Positions 45,638-57,705 of a DNA stretch of 64,000 nucleotides are shown piece by piece. Each line of letters opens with the position of its first letter. The first letter of the stretch is position 1. This DNA comes from Thinopyrum elongatum (Eukaryota; Streptophyta; Magnoliopsida; Poales; Poaceae): NCBI GenBank assembly GCA_011799875.1, contig CM022303.1:428219108-428283107 (forward strand), given 5' to 3'. A program made the position numbers and the translations under genes. The notes beneath the pieces were generated by a model. It did no database searches. It was not told the DNA's origin and worked only from the letters and a program-made list of their open reading frames with translations.

Positions 45638-45642
45638 TTTCT
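45638..45642. repeat. Target-site duplication TTTCT, right copy
   Basis: Exact repeat of 32204-32208. Confidence 0.95.
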
Positions 45643-45834
45643 CTTACCATGCGCAGCCTTGGTGTGAATGAACCTGCTCAATATACCATAAGTACAAAGG
45701 ATGGTCGCATGATGATTGATGCTAAAGGATGGTCAAGGTTCAAAACTCTATCAAATCTTGTGGTAGGGGATGATGTCAAAATTGAACTTTCTCGGCAAGG
45801 AGAGCTGGTCCAAATCAACTTTGAAATTCTATAG
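45643..45834 (+). pseudogene. B3 gene 1, 3' end of last exon after the insertion
   Basis: When the element and one TTTCT copy are skipped, codon phase runs from 32149-32208 directly into 45643. It gives a B3 C-terminal half (SLTMRSLGVNEPAQYTIS, DGRMMIDAKGWSRF, NLVVGDDVKIELSR) and TAG at 45832. The K-G-W-x-x-F and L-x-V-G-D-D-V-K positions are typical of a B3 domain. No start or promoter of its own is seen, apart from whatever the LTR may supply. Confidence 0.8.
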
Positions 45835-45842
45835 TAGTAGCA

Positions 45843-46369
45843 CGCAACTGCCGAACTGATCTATCCTCCGAGAGCTTTTGATGTAATAATATGGCATGGT
45901 GAAACAAGTGTCATGTGTGTATAAGTTGTACGACAGTATTATTTATCACGTAGAATATCTTGAAAGAATTGCAACTCTGATTGTTGGTTAGGAACTGTCG
46001 TTTGATTTCATTCTAATAGCTCCCATGCTTTATTTAATTTTTTGTATTCACCTTGCGACAGCATCTAAAACCAGCGCCGTACCGATCGCTTGCAATATGA
46101 AATGCGCTGAGTTAGAACACATGGGCCCCCAAATATGCAGGCCCACCGGCCTGTGGCCCAAAGTCCAGAACCATGAGCCTGTCTGAGTATTATATTCTCA
46201 GCTGAACCCCCATATTATGTTATATATATATATTCCCCTTGATTTTTCTTATGTATAAAGTTGTGATATAAAACATTTTTATATTTCTTTACAGAGGGAG
46301 TATCTCTCTGTCAAAAATATATTTATGTGTAACTAGTTACTCCTGCCTTTCTATTTCCTTTCGCTGATA
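45843..46369. other. 3' flank of B3 gene 1; no gene
   Basis: Presumably 3' untranslated and intergenic sequence. CAGAGGGAGTA at 46292-46302 looks like one end of a Stowaway relic, but no clean partner end was found. Confidence 0.4.
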
Positions 46370-46622
46370 TGTGGGGCATCCAGCAACAGGGTCCACGTGT
46401 CATGCACCAAATTACAGTGCACAACTGCACGGTAGGCTCACCCCCGTCATAGCGCCGCAGTAATGCCCAATGTGCCGTCAAATTATGAAAACCCCCAACT
46501 TTCCAGCTTTAGCAATAAGTTGGACTGACGAAGCAGCAATATTTCACTAGGCCTGAATCCCCTTCTCCCTTGTCTGCTTGTTCAGAGAAAAACACCTCTC
46601 AGCGATTGCGTAGGGTTTTCTC
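46370..46622 (+). promoter_or_regulatory. Upstream module of B3 gene 2 (copy 3)
   Basis: Shares with 29070-29340, in order: CAACAGGGTCCACGTG, GTGCACAACTGCACGGTAG, GCGCCGCAGTAATGCCCAA, a TCAAATTATGAAAACCCCC variant, CTTTCCAG, AAGTTGGACTGACGAAGCA and ATTTCACT. It runs up to the ATG at 46623. Confidence 0.6.
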
Positions 46623-48042
46623 ATGGAGAACCAGGTATGAATTCTTCATCCATCCCTGATAAATCATAGTCCCTTGGTCGCGGGTAATCCTAGGATGGAA
46701 GCCGCCGCCGTTGATGCATTTTTCTTCCTACTGAATCTAGTGTGTTTCATTTGCTGTGCCCAAAGTGCGAGGACCCTACAGGTTTCTGCGCCCTCGGCGA
46801 GACGCCACACTTGTTCCTTCTCACCCTAACACAGGATTTTAAAACGCGCACAGTATGTTCCTAGAATCCTCTTTTCTATCCGGGAGGGTGGGGGTTTTTG
46901 AACATGCTGTCGACTAATTTGGAAATTTGGATTGCTATATTTGGATAAAAGGTACTAGTACCATGGTCAACACTGACGTGAAGGAGGAAATTATTTCTAG
47001 ATTTGGATGGCGAATAGATTGTGTTCTCATATTATTTTTCCTGCAGTGCATTCCTTGCTCTGCCAGAACACATGTACTCAAGATGGTCGGCCTTGTCATA
47101 ACTGAATACACCAGTTTAATGGTCACATTGAAGACAAGCCATGGATATAAGTTCCGAGTTGGGTTCATGAACCAAGAAGATCGCTGCTTTTTTATGGCCG
47201 AACTTGGATAAACTTTCTCAAGTGTGACGGACTGAAAGTTGGCGCACGAATGTTGATGGAAATAGCAGAACCTGGTCTCATCTTCACTGTGATCTTCCAC
47301 CCCGACGTCATTCCAGTAGTTCATCCATGTTAGTTTTGTATCTGGTTCTTGCATGTTGCCTCGATTACTTCTTAATCCACCTATTTTGTCTAACTAATCA
47401 CAATTTAACTTTAGAAATAGCAACGATTTTTGATTCCCTTCTCTCACGAAGATGCTACTTCTAACTAATATTTCTTATAATTGGTGGCACATGTAGGTTA
47501 TTTCAAAGTTAAGCACGCTACTCGTTTGTTATTCTATAAGAACTCGACTGTTACTGATGGCACTGAAGTTGACTGGGACAACATCCACCAGTTCCTACAC
47601 TTTATTGATCGTCTTCAGGTCCTTGTGGGGCGTTTCACTGGTGGAAGGCCACGTGGGATATGTGTGCCACTGCTGCACACGTTGAAGAGGTCCAACTGTG
47701 TCAAGAAACTTATGGTATGAGCTGTTTTCTGTTATATATGTTGTTCATAAACTCTTGATTATACACAGTTTTACAGCTGTGATCTTCTTGAAACAGAAAC
47801 TGCCCAGTTCTATTGTTCCTATACAGATGCCTGACCATGGTCGGGTCACACTTGTGGTTGGTCACAACATGATGTTTATGTCGACCTACTCCATTTCCCT
47901 TGGAGGTGAAAAGATACTTATTCATGGGTGGTCTCAAATAATGAAGGCCCGTCCAACTTGGAGAATAGGACAAAAGGTTATGCTCATGCTTTTCCATGGC
48001 TCTAAAGCGAATATCCTATTTATTGACCACATTGCGAGATGA
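46623..48042 (+). pseudogene. B3-domain (REM-like) gene 2, two B3 domains, one frameshift
   Basis: Exons with GT-AG borders and matching phase: 46623-46634 (MENQ), 47047-47338, 47497-47714 and 47797-48042 (TGA). Exon 2 holds the first B3 domain: IPCSARTHVL, VTLKTSHGYKFRVGFMNQED, then GWINFLKCDGLKVGARMLME. The frame slips near 47203-47208, between AEL and WINF (net two bases short or one too many); all else reads through. Exon 3 (GYFKVKHATRLLFYKNSTVT) is of unknown role. Exon 4 is the second B3 domain (RVTLVVGHNMMFM, KILIHGWSQIM, WRIGQKVMLMLF), matching the last exon of gene 1 in layout. It is a tandem paralogue about 0.8 kb beyond the end of gene 1. Apart from the frameshift it looks little decayed; a sequencing error there would make it intact. 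The target genes are unknown. Confidence 0.72.
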
Positions 48043-48279
48043 AGCCGCTTTCAGAAGGTTGTGGATGTGCTGGGTGGCGCCTGGGCCTTGTCCTGATGCT
48101 TGGTGGCCTCACCCTTGGTTAACTATAGGCAAAGTAGCACTGTTCGAGGCGTGCTTTTATGGTTGAACCTGTATAAGTACTCATACTGCTTTCAGCTATG
48201 GTTGTTAAGTGCCCCTGCTGGTTTCAATTAAGGTTGTTAAGTACTCATGCTGCTTTTATAGTCTGTCATGTTTCTTCAG

Positions 48280-50480
48280 TCCTGTCTTCCTCCAGCCGCC
48301 AAAACCAAACCAGCGCCGGCGGGGCCGCCTGCTTCCGCCTCCCACGGCTGGCTACGCCTCAACGCACGCATCGCCGCCCCACTATCGCCTAAATCGTTAA
48401 CGCTGATGTCCGAGGCCTCGCCGTCGTCCTCCGCGCGCTTTCGTGCACTCACCGCGGCGCCGCCCTCTCGCATTGTCAACATAGTTAACAAACAAGAGGA
48501 ATCGAGAGAGGACTGTACGTGGAGAGGATGATAGTAGGAGCCCACCATGTCGATGGCTGTACACAAGCAAGTTCCTCATTTTTTGTTATATACTCCATTG
48601 TCAGCGTATAGAAAAAGAAAATGCTTCCTCCTAGTGGTTTGCTGACATCTGGGACCCACGACATTGTCAGCGTATAGTCAATAGACAAGAGAACATCACA
48701 AGATCGGCTGACACCTGGGACGTAGCTGCTCGAGCAGTATTTTTTTGTTTTTGTTGAGACGGAGGAGGGTTTCAACTGGGCTGTGGCCCGTCTAGCCCAG
48801 GCTTCTATTTTACATTCACCACATGACCAGCCCAGCTATTTTTTCTTTGTGAAAATGAGCCTAGTTTATTTTTTCTGAAGAATACCCAATCCAGGCCTAC
48901 TTATTTTTCTATGACCTGCTGGGCTGCAACTCTTTCAAGACAGCTGCAAATCTTGAAAGTAATATGAAATGGGCTGTAAATATAAAAAACAGATACAAAT
49001 TGGCAATTACTTTCAAATTTCTGAATTTTTTCACATTTTCAGATTCCAATTTCACTGGGCTTTAACCTAATTTAAATATATCGTCAAAGTACTTTAAATT
49101 TGGCTTGACATTTCGGTATTAAAAATAGTTTGGACCCCACCAAAAATATGCAAAATTTCGTTTAAATTTTTAACCCTGGCCCTGGCCAACAAAAAAAACG
49201 ACTGCAATAAATTGCATAAGAAGTTGCAATGAGCTGTAAATTATTCAAAAAATAGGGAATGGTTTGACTTGTGGGCCTATTAAGTTGACGCGTATGCAAG
49301 ATTTTTTTACTTATTATATACATCAACAAACGATTTAAGTAGATGTGACCGTTGGATGTCAATCCAATGGCCGTCGTGCTTCTTCAGTCTCTGATCTTCT
49401 TGCTCCAGCCGCCAAATCCAGCGCCGGCGGGACCGCCTGCTCCCGCCTTCCATGGCCGGCTATGCTGCTGCGCAGGCCTCACCGCCCCCTACTACTCCCA
49501 CCGCTGGTCAGGCCATCCCTCTACTCACCCACATCCCTCCACTGCTGTGGCTTCGCAGCCTCCGGTCATTCCCTTCCTGGGTCTCGCCGTCATCCATCGC
49601 ATTGGTGTTCTCGGCACGGCATGGTCAACGTTGTTAACAAATGACAACATCGGAAGAGGGATGTACATGGAGAGGCTGACTGTTGGGGCCCACATGGTCC
49701 ATGGCCGCACGCAAGCAAGTACCTCCTTATTATGCCAAAACGAATGAATCCTCCCAATGACAGCTGGGACCCACCAGCTATATCTTGGCACAGAAGGAAG
49801 TGCCTCCTTATTAAGCAAAAAATAACGAGTGCTCCCCATGATAGCTGGGGGCCAACAGATATGGAGGCTGACTTGTGGCCCTACTAAGTTGACGCGTATG
49901 CATGGCTTTGTCAACTTAGTCAAAAACGATTCTATCACAAGTGATCGTTGGATTGTTAACATCCAACGGTCCTCCTGCTTCTTCAACCTCGGATTTTCTT
50001 GCTCCAGCTGTCCAAACCACCACGCGCTCCTGCCTCCCATGGCCGGCTGTGCTGCCACGCAGGCCTCACCACCCCCTACTACTCCCACCGCTGACCAGGC
50101 CATCCCTCTACTCATCCACACCCCCTGTTATTCTGCGGCGACGACAGCCTCACACCACAGCCGAATCAGTCAACCCTCGTGCCACCCTCCGCGTGTTCCC
50201 AGGCTTCGCGTTGTTCCCTGCCTCACCGTCGTCCACCACCTGGTGTTGTCCGCGCGGTGTGGTCAACGTGGTCAATGAACGACAGCCATCGGAAGAGGAC
50301 TATACGCGGTGAGGCTGACTGAAGGACCCACTAGCTACATCTTCGCACGCAAGGAAGTGCCTCCTTATTACGCGGAAAAAAAGAATCCTCCCCCTGTCAG
50401 CTCGGACCCACCATCAATATCTTCGCACGCAAGGTAGTGCCTCCTTATCCTCCCTGAAAGCCGGGACCCACCCGGTCGAA
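48280..50480. repeat. Three diverged copies of a GC-rich plus spacer unit, probably CACTA-derived
   Basis: About 48280-48720, 49340-49800 and 49930-50480 share, in order, CTTCTTCAGTCTCTG or a variant, CCAGCCGCCAAA, GGCTATGCTGC or a variant, CACGGCATGGTCAACG or a variant, GGAAGAGG, GGCTGAC and GGAAGTGCCTCCTTA, then GCTGGGACCCACCA. 48740-49330 between them is AT-rich and has no gene. Phrases of this kind occur in deletion derivatives of Triticeae CACTA transposons as I remember them; the link to the terminus at 51964 is an inference. Confidence 0.5.
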
Positions 50481-51014
50481 GCGTACGTAGCATTATCATT
50501 CTGGTCATAAACGTGTACGTACATCCTGATCCATCGGTCTTTCTGCCACGATGAACCGTGGCCCAGTAAGGAGCGGTAGTTGTTCAGGCAGTCCCGTCTA
50601 TATCGTGTACACGTACGTACAGCCACACTGCAAGAAAGTAAATACGGCTACGTACGTAAATACGGGCGGGGTCTCGAACGCGTACAGCGACGGCGTCCTA
50701 TTCATCGGCAGCCAACCGACTGGGTCAGAACAGAGAAATAGCGTCGTGTTCATTGGGAGGCAATAGACTGGGTCGGAATGCGTTGTGTTCATCGGGAGCC
50801 AACTGGCTTGGACGGAGCAGCTGAAACGGGGTCTGGCATACCGCAAAACGGAGGAAACGGACTTGTGTTCGAGCTCCTACGGTCAAAACGGGGTGATGTT
50901 GATCGGGAGGGGTGTGGCGTACCGCAAAACAGAGGAAACGAACTTGTGTTGGAGCGCCTACGGTCGAAACGGGGTCCTGTTCATTGGGAGGGGTGTGGCG
51001 TATCGCAAAACGGG

Positions 51015-51480
51015 ACTCCATGGGCTACTGTTCATCCACCGTCTAATGCTTCGCTCCAGCCTCCACGGGCTACTGTTCATCCACCGTCGACTTCCTCCAG
51101 CCACCACCTGCTACTGTTCATCTACCGTCGACTTCCTCCTGCCTCCACCAGCTACTGTTCATCCATGGGGTCATGTTCATCCAGCCTCCACCGGCTACTG
51201 TTCAACCAGCCCTTCACGGGGTCCTGTTCATCCAGCCTCCACCGGCTCCTGTTCAACCAGCCCTCCACACGGGGTCCTGTTCAACCAGCCCTCCACGGGG
51301 TCCCTCCATCGGTTACTGTTCATCCACACCCACCTCCTCGATCGGGGTCCTGTTCATCCAGCGGCAACGGCCTCTACTACCACGGGATCCTGTTCATCCA
51401 ACCCCCACCAGGAACTATTCATCCAACCCCCACCAGGGACTGTTCATCAAGAGGCAGCTTCGATCGGCTTCAGTTAGCAG
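51015..51480. repeat. Array of TGTTCATCC-type short repeats
   Basis: More than a dozen copies of ACTGTTCATCCA, CCTGTTCATCC or CCTGTTCAACCAG, spaced about 30-40 bp, alternating with CCTCCACCGG or CCCTCCACGGGG. Followed by TCGCTCGGGTTCAGT repeated four times (51490-51600). They lie just inside a CACTA end and fit subterminal repeats, the sites where CACTA transposase binds. Confidence 0.7.
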
Positions 51481-51599
51481 CAGTAGCGAAGGAATCGCTC
51501 GGGTTCAGTTAACAGCCAGGGATCAACCGCTCGTGTTCAGTAATGTAGCTAGTGCAATCGCTCGGGTTCAGTAAGCGAACGCCTCGCTCGGGTTCAGTT

Positions 51600-51964
51600 A
51601 GAGCCCAACGCCTCGCACACACGCGCGTACTTATATGAGAGAAAACGCCCAATCCCTCCGTGTATCACTCGGCCCCGACCATCCACCGTAATCGGGAACT
51701 CCCCGAAATTTTCCTCGCCCTCGCTTCTACCACGATTTTTTCCGTCATGGACGGCCCAAAGAATGTCATGCAGGTGCGTCTCCAGCCCGCCCAGGACAAA
51801 AAGCCCATTTTCTGTCATGATTTTTTGTCATAGAAGTAGGAGCTCACCACATCTATGATGATACCGGGTTTTGTCATAATTATTGTCATAGAAGTGTCAT
51901 AAGCATGACAGGAAAAAATTCGTTCGGCCCAAAATGTCACAGATGTGTCTTTTTTTTTGTAGTG
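51600..51964 (-). mobile_element. CACTA transposon terminus (right end on the plus strand)
   Basis: On the minus strand the element begins CACTACAAAAAAA at 51964, followed by CACATCTGTGACATTTTGGG, CATGACA and TTATGACA repeats, and CATCATAGATGTGGTGAGC. Such ends are typical of Triticeae CACTA families. The other end was not found with a matching 3-bp duplication (ATA follows 51964). The element may extend left through 48280 or be truncated. Confidence 0.8.
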
Positions 51965-51967
51965 ATA

Positions 51968-52269
51968 AACACCGAGGCGCTGCTTCCCCGGCGTAATAGG
52001 CGGACTAGCACCTGTTACGTCGGGGAATGCTTCCTTTAATTGGGAATCAACTGACCAGGAATTGAAGTCCAGGGGGCGACGGACCTCTAGCTAAGGTGAA
52101 ATAGTATATGAGGAGAAACCTTGTGCATCGCGAGTTACTAGGAACATCTAGTATCAGGAAGAAGGTGTAGGAAGAAGCGGTCAACTAGTGTCTTCTGTGG
52201 GATGAATACCGTGCAAGCAGACACGTAAGATTTGCACGAATAAGGGAAGAGGAGTACCAGTTCCGGTTG
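51968..52269. other. No gene seen
   Basis: Unique-looking sequence to the right of the CACTA end. No domain, repeat or regulatory element recognised. Confidence 0.35.
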
Positions 52270-52289
52270 CTAGTGTTGTGCCAACCTTA

Positions 52290-52810
52290 TTTCGCGGTGA
52301 TGTTCTTCTTTTTACTGGGGGAACTAATGTTTCGGAGGAGGGTGAAGCCTTCGATGAACCCATGGCCAAATTGTTGACTGTGTTGCCATGGCCGTCTGTC
52401 GGCGGAGGGGAAGCAGATCAGAGGCGGCGAAGGACGGCGTCGCAGGAACAGCTCCGGTGCGGGGAACGATGGCGACGTTGGAGCGGCAGCGGTGAGGCCT
52501 AGGACGGCGTAGTTGAACTGGCTCGGGTACAGCGCACGTCGGCGTCCTAGAGGCAGCTCGGCCTCGGCTTCTACTACTAGCCGTGGAGGGCGTTGCGGTT
52601 GCGGTTGAGGTTGCGGTGGATGACGACGTCGGGGTATCGGCTCTGGGGTGATGGAGGAGGGCGGCGGTTGATGGGTGGGATGGGGTGGCGGACGGAGGAT
52701 GCCGGGGTTTCGCGGCTGGTGGAGAGGTAGTTTTGGCGCCCATGGAGTACGACTGGGGAATCGGATCGGGGGGGAGCTAAGGGGGAACCATGTTTCGGTC
52801 TGGGACACGC
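52290..52810 (-). pseudogene. Third first-exon-like GC-rich segment of the transposase-like gene family
   Basis: The minus strand is open in overlapping frames and Pro/Ser/Thr-rich. Together with its right flank it matches 12657-13900 in order of motifs: GGGATGGCGGACGGAGGA or GGGGTGGCGGACGGAGGA, a GGGACGCGC or GGGACACGC motif, GGACGGTAATC, GAGCGATTT, then ATGATTTACAAA. No downstream exons are present to the left (minus-strand 3') side, which is CACTA sequence. It appears to be an orphan 5' end. Confidence 0.4.
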
Positions 52811-53949
52811 TTGTTTGAAATTTGGGGAAAGTACAAACTTTGCCCCCCTCTTAAATTTCAGACCTACTGCGGGTCTGAGGTAGGACGGTAATCCCAGGTG
52901 TCCCAAATAGTGGGCGGGAGCGATTTTGGCCGAGTGCATGTGTGTTTAGGCGGCCACGGTGTTTGAATGTTTTTCAGAGGCGGTTGCGTGTCATCTAGAT
53001 GAGGTTACAAACCTACCCCGGTTTAGACCTTTGGACGTCGGGCCGGTAGGTTTCACGGGTCGAAGTTAGAAAAGTAATTTCCTTCTACCAAGCATTGGTC
53101 TCACGCGGTTTCGGACGAGTAGAGACTCTTTTGGTGCTTCGTTCGAAATTTTGAAACAGAAGCATTCACGTTTAGAGTACTCTTGAACTTTGAGGATTGA
53201 CCTAAATAGACAACGTTAAATTTGACCTTGTATGTTTGAAAACCTCATTAAATTATGCGCTTCTTTTTTAAATTTTGACACTTGAAAATCCTATAACTAC
53301 GATTATTTTGGAATGGAGGAGGTAAATTTGAATCTACTTTGTACACGACTATATATGCTATTATGTACAAAAGCAGAGCAAAGATTGGTGCCCCCAAAAT
53401 TTAGGTATGATTTACAAATGCCATGATCTCGAATTCAAATAATTCAATGGACTTCATGTTGAATCCGAATTTTTTAAACCACCTTAAGTTGAATTCAAAT
53501 GTATGCTAGTTCATAGCTAGCTATTTATAATGTTCATTGTGTAACCTTTGTATGTATAATGTGCTTTACACACACAACATGAACTATACTCACGTTTATA
53601 TTCGAATTGCTAAAGCGATGCATTGTCTAGAGTTCAAAATACTGACTCTATGGATCAATTATGTCGAATAATAACATAGACATGCTCAAATTCGATAGAA
53701 TATAGATGTCTGATGGATCAATGACCGTTCCTTATGCGAATTGCAAATATCATGATCCCATCCTAATATTTGGATACAATTTATATTTTTAATCAATGTG
53801 TACATCGGTCTTTTACATGTAGTTTCAGTCTCCATAGGCCCCTCCTCACACACGCTCTAACTTTCTCTCTCACACATACGCGCACATGCTATATATCCAT
53901 CGGAGGTCTCTCACACATGCTCACACACTCTCTCCCGAGGTGTCTTTCT
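52811..53949. other. Upstream flank of the orphan 5' end; CT-rich at its right edge
   Basis: Matches 13020-14030 as described, then turns CT- and CA-rich (53860-53949), like the blocks at 19.3 and 23.9 kb. The CACTA element at 53950 splits this tract. Confidence 0.5.
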
Positions 53950-53999
53950 CACTACTAGAAAAAGCCCTATTAGTGGCGCACCTGTTTTCGTTAGTAATG

Positions 54000-54240
54000 G
54001 CGCACTATAGGTGCGCCACTATTAACACGCCACTAGTAACATATAGTAATGGCGCACCTCTGGTGCGCCATTAGTAATCCAGATAGTAATGGCGCACCTC
54101 TGGTGCGCCACTACTAACCCTTAGGTGCTCCACTGGTATTCCCTCTAGGTGCGCCACTAATAGCCTTATAGGTGCGCCACTAGTAATAAAGGAAGGTGCG
54201 CCACTAATAAGGGCTGAAATGCGCCACTAGTAATGTATTT
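54000..54240. repeat. Left subterminal repeats of the CACTA element
   Basis: About ten copies of AATGGCGCACC, GGTGCGCCATT or GTGCGCCACTA in both orientations, several forming short hairpins separated by TAGTAA. The mirror set is at 57705-58010. Confidence 0.88.
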
Positions 54241-57034
54241 GGAAAACAAAAAAAATCCAAATTTACAGAAAACAACCTATAAGGAAAAATAATTTTAAAA
54301 CAAAAAATGAAATAGAATCGTAATTTTTATTATAGTAAGAATATTACAATGTCTTTACAAGTATCCAATAAAAGAAAAATTACAAGGAAATAAAAGAAAA
54401 TTCTAAAACTAATCTTCTAGTAATCTTTTCTTCTTTTTCTTTACTTTATCCCTACAAAGAATGATAGAAATATGTGAGAATGAACATTGCAGAGAAGTGA
54501 AATTGAGCAATTATTTTCATCCGACATCGAAGATCTAAGATACCTTGAATCATATACATGGGTCATTTCATGAAGCCAAGAGTCTATGCCATTCAGGATG
54601 CATAGTTCCCTGTCAGAAGAACTTAATTATTCAGTAAACACAGTCCTAAGCTTTTTACATGAGACAAAACATAAGGTACATGCTTGACCTAAGCTACGGC
54701 CACGCTAATCCTGCTAACAACACACATGCAACTAGCTAATCAAGATTACTACTAACATAATTCACCGAAAAGAGTAACGGGTGATGCATCAAAAGGAATC
54801 TGGCCAGATCCGATCACATTAGACGAGCCTAGGTGTGTGGATCCAAAACAAAGTGTGCAGATCTTTGATAAATGAAAGTTAAGGTTAATAATCTAAACTT
54901 TAATATTCTGAACTTTGTTACAGTTTAGCCCAAGCAGACATGCTCTATTCCTAAGAAATTAACTATTTAGTGATATAAACGTTGTGATTGATGCGATGAT
55001 GAAGGAGTTTAAGTTCTATACCTCATGCATTGCGCCACCGTCCAGTGCGGCTCGCTGTGCCGTAGGGTCCTCATCTCGACAGTGTGTGCATTTTGAAATG
55101 AGAATGTGATCTATTCTAGAACCATAACTGAATTCTTCAGCTCCAACGGTTTGATTAAAGCAAGTATAAGCTCCCTCCCTGCACAAAACAAATGAAGGAA
55201 GCATACGGTACATCGTTAGCATGTGATTATCATGAAGTACACTATAGTTGTAATAATCCTATATAACTATAAAGTCAATCCCCACTGAACATTTTTCCTG
55301 CCCTCACAGCCTACCATATCAGCAAATTACTAACTCCTTTTAGTTGTTCAAAGATGGAAACCAGCACTGATACATGCAAAGTTCTGAGGACATTGTTTAA
55401 CCAATAGTAAAATATGTACTTACATTGTTGGTTCTGAGGACATGGAGTAATAAGCTATAACAAAGTTGCAAAATTATGAGAAGAATAAGAGTAGCAAGTA
55501 AAAAACAGGAGCCGCGATACCTTTCAGGCTATTTTGATCTGAAAGCATCCAATAAGGGACCTCCATGTTCTCTCAACATGTATCTCAGCCACTCACGAAA
55601 CCTTGAATCAGAAGTAAAATTCAGTAAAACACCTACACATGTTCTACTGCAACTAGGACATCCTAAGCACTACATAGATTCCTATATACCTAAGCAACTA
55701 CTGAATCGATCTAAACATCTAAAAATTCAGAGCTTAAACCCTAGGCTAGTGACAGTTCAGTACAGAATGCAGAAGCAGAGCAGAGAGAGAAGAAGGAGGA
55801 TTACCTGGAGATCTCGATGCAGAAGGAGCATCGATGCAGTGAAGAGGCGAGGCAGTGAAGGCGTAGCACCATAGTACCATCCATGGCGGAACCCTCTGCT
55901 GCACCAGCAGACGACACCAGCCACGGTGGGCACCACAGCGCCGAACGGCGGCACCAGAGACGCCAGCACCACCAGTGTATACAAAAAAAAAAGTTAGGGC
56001 TTGCAAACAGGTCACGCTTCTACTCTTCCTTTAATACAAATATACAATGTTTACAAATATATTACAAAACTAATTTTTAAAAATCTTGATTCTGATTTAT
56101 CGGGTTAAAAATGGGCAACGCAAAATGAAATACGACAAATGGCTAAGTCTACTACCTACTGCCAATGCATAATTAGCACACACAAGGATTTTATTGAGTG
56201 AAACAAAATTACCATCCATACTTCCTCTACTGCCTACACATCCAATAGGATAAAAAGAAACATTTTTCAGCAAAATCGAGTTAAATAGATGGATTTCCAT
56301 CTTGCATACATGTGTGCTTAGCAAATAGATGGAGGGGGAGAAGAGAGAGCTTACCAACAGCATCTGTTTGGGGAGGTGGTCATGAGCAGCATGTCGGAGA
56401 GGTTGCCGGCTAATGTTTCAAAATGAAGAATAGTCAAGTTAAGTGTTAACCAACATTGTACAAAATACAGTAATTAACCATTTTGATAACTCACTTAACA
56501 TTGTACAAGTTGAGGTAACTGAAGATAAAATGGAGCTTATGGAAACAATATTCAGAGAGTAGGAGAATAGATCCTAAATTAAAAGGATCCACTAACAGCA
56601 TAATATTTTTCGCAGATTAGCATGTAATTTTTTTTTGGCAGAACACAGAATGCACATCTGAATCAATCGAGACGGTCACATCAAAGATTAATTATGATTG
56701 TGAAATTCCAAACAATATTCAGTTAATCACGGGCATCATTTAGCAAACAACTACGTAATGAAGCTTAGCAGAAAATAAGAAATGGGAAGCAATTATTATG
56801 CTCCCTTGAGGCAGTCGATATACAATATATCAGTAGAAGTGTAGAACTACAAGCTTCAGGTTCAATATTATGCAAGGAAGTGCTTTAAAGTGTTACAGAA
56901 GAAAAATAATTGCTTTAGCATTAGCTGTATGGAAGCAAACAAATATCATCCCAGGTAGTAATTTCTTTAGCTAGTCAATCACAATCTCATCAGAAAATCG
57001 ATAAGGAAAGTGCATGCACCGGGACTGTTGCATC
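54241..57034 (-). other. Interior of the CACTA element, exon-like pieces on the minus strand
   Basis: Mostly AT-rich. Two segments look like exons when read on the minus strand: about 55985-55806 (ends CTCCAG before GTAATCC; reads LVVLASLVPPFGAVVPTV in one frame) and about 55620-55515 (SRFREWLRYMLREHGGP, ending near GTATCG). With 57300-57230 these could be a captured host gene fragment. No family recognised and the frame between pieces is uncertain. Confidence 0.3.
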
Positions 57035-57705
57035 TATAGAGCTGATTTCCATCGATGCACAGCAAAACGTGACAAGAAACTGCATTTCTTCTCCCCTAAA
57101 AAAATCCTGCAGCTACAAATCAATGCAGCAGATCGACGAATTCGTCTCACCTGCGTCGTGCTACCACTGCATCCCGCGGGGGGAGAAGAGGATTGGGGGC
57201 TGCCTGTTGGGGTATGACTCATACCTTGACCAGAAGCTATGGTGGTCGACATGACGGCGCCGGCGACGCCGCTGGACGCCTCCACCAGCACGGACACGGC
57301 ATCCAGATGCGAGGTCCTAGCTGGCCTAGGGTTTCATGGCGGCACGCTTGAGGCTCGATTGGAGGCGTGTCCGCGAGGGAATCTGCATGGGGCGGCGTCG
57401 GAGCTTCCTCGGACGGTGGCGAGGTTCGGGAGGGCTGGTAGGCGGCGAGGCGGAGGTGGGGCGAGGCTGGGTCTCGCGCAAGCTCAGGGACAAAGGGGGA
57501 TTCGGGAGAGGACTGGGAGGCGGATGGGGTAGGAGAGGTCTAGGGCCGGCAGCGGAGGGAGGGCTGCGGTGGCCGGCCGGCGGCGCAGGTGAGGGGACGT
57601 GGTGGCCGGCGGCTGTTGGTGGAGGTGAGGAATCCCCCTTTGCTATGTGGTGGATAGGTGAGAGGGGAAAAGAAAAGAAAAAGGCGGGCCGGTCGGTGCA
57701 GCACA
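57035..57705 (-). pseudogene. GC-rich captured gene 5' fragment in the CACTA element
   Basis: On the minus strand a GC-rich segment reads Pro/Ser/Arg-rich from 57706 to about 57326. A piece then reads VSVLVEASSGVAGAVMSTTI and ends SGQG at GTATGAG, which could be a splice donor (57220). Its composition differs from the AT-rich element interior, as expected for a captured first exon. Product not recognised. Confidence 0.35.

Noticed and set aside
45604..45642. ATG at 45604 as the start of the B3 gene 1 3' part
   Set aside because: It is inside the LTR end; the true reading comes from exon 5 at 32149 across the insertion site.
50626..50640. CACTGCAAGAAAG as the left end of the CACTA whose right end is at 51964
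   Set aside because: Only the first bases resemble the right end, and the flanking triplets (CCA against ATA) do not match, so I do not use it as a border.
50778..51574. Frames of 130-244 codons on the plus strand
   Set aside because: They translate the TGTTCATCC array in three overlapping frames; low complexity and subterminal to a CACTA element.
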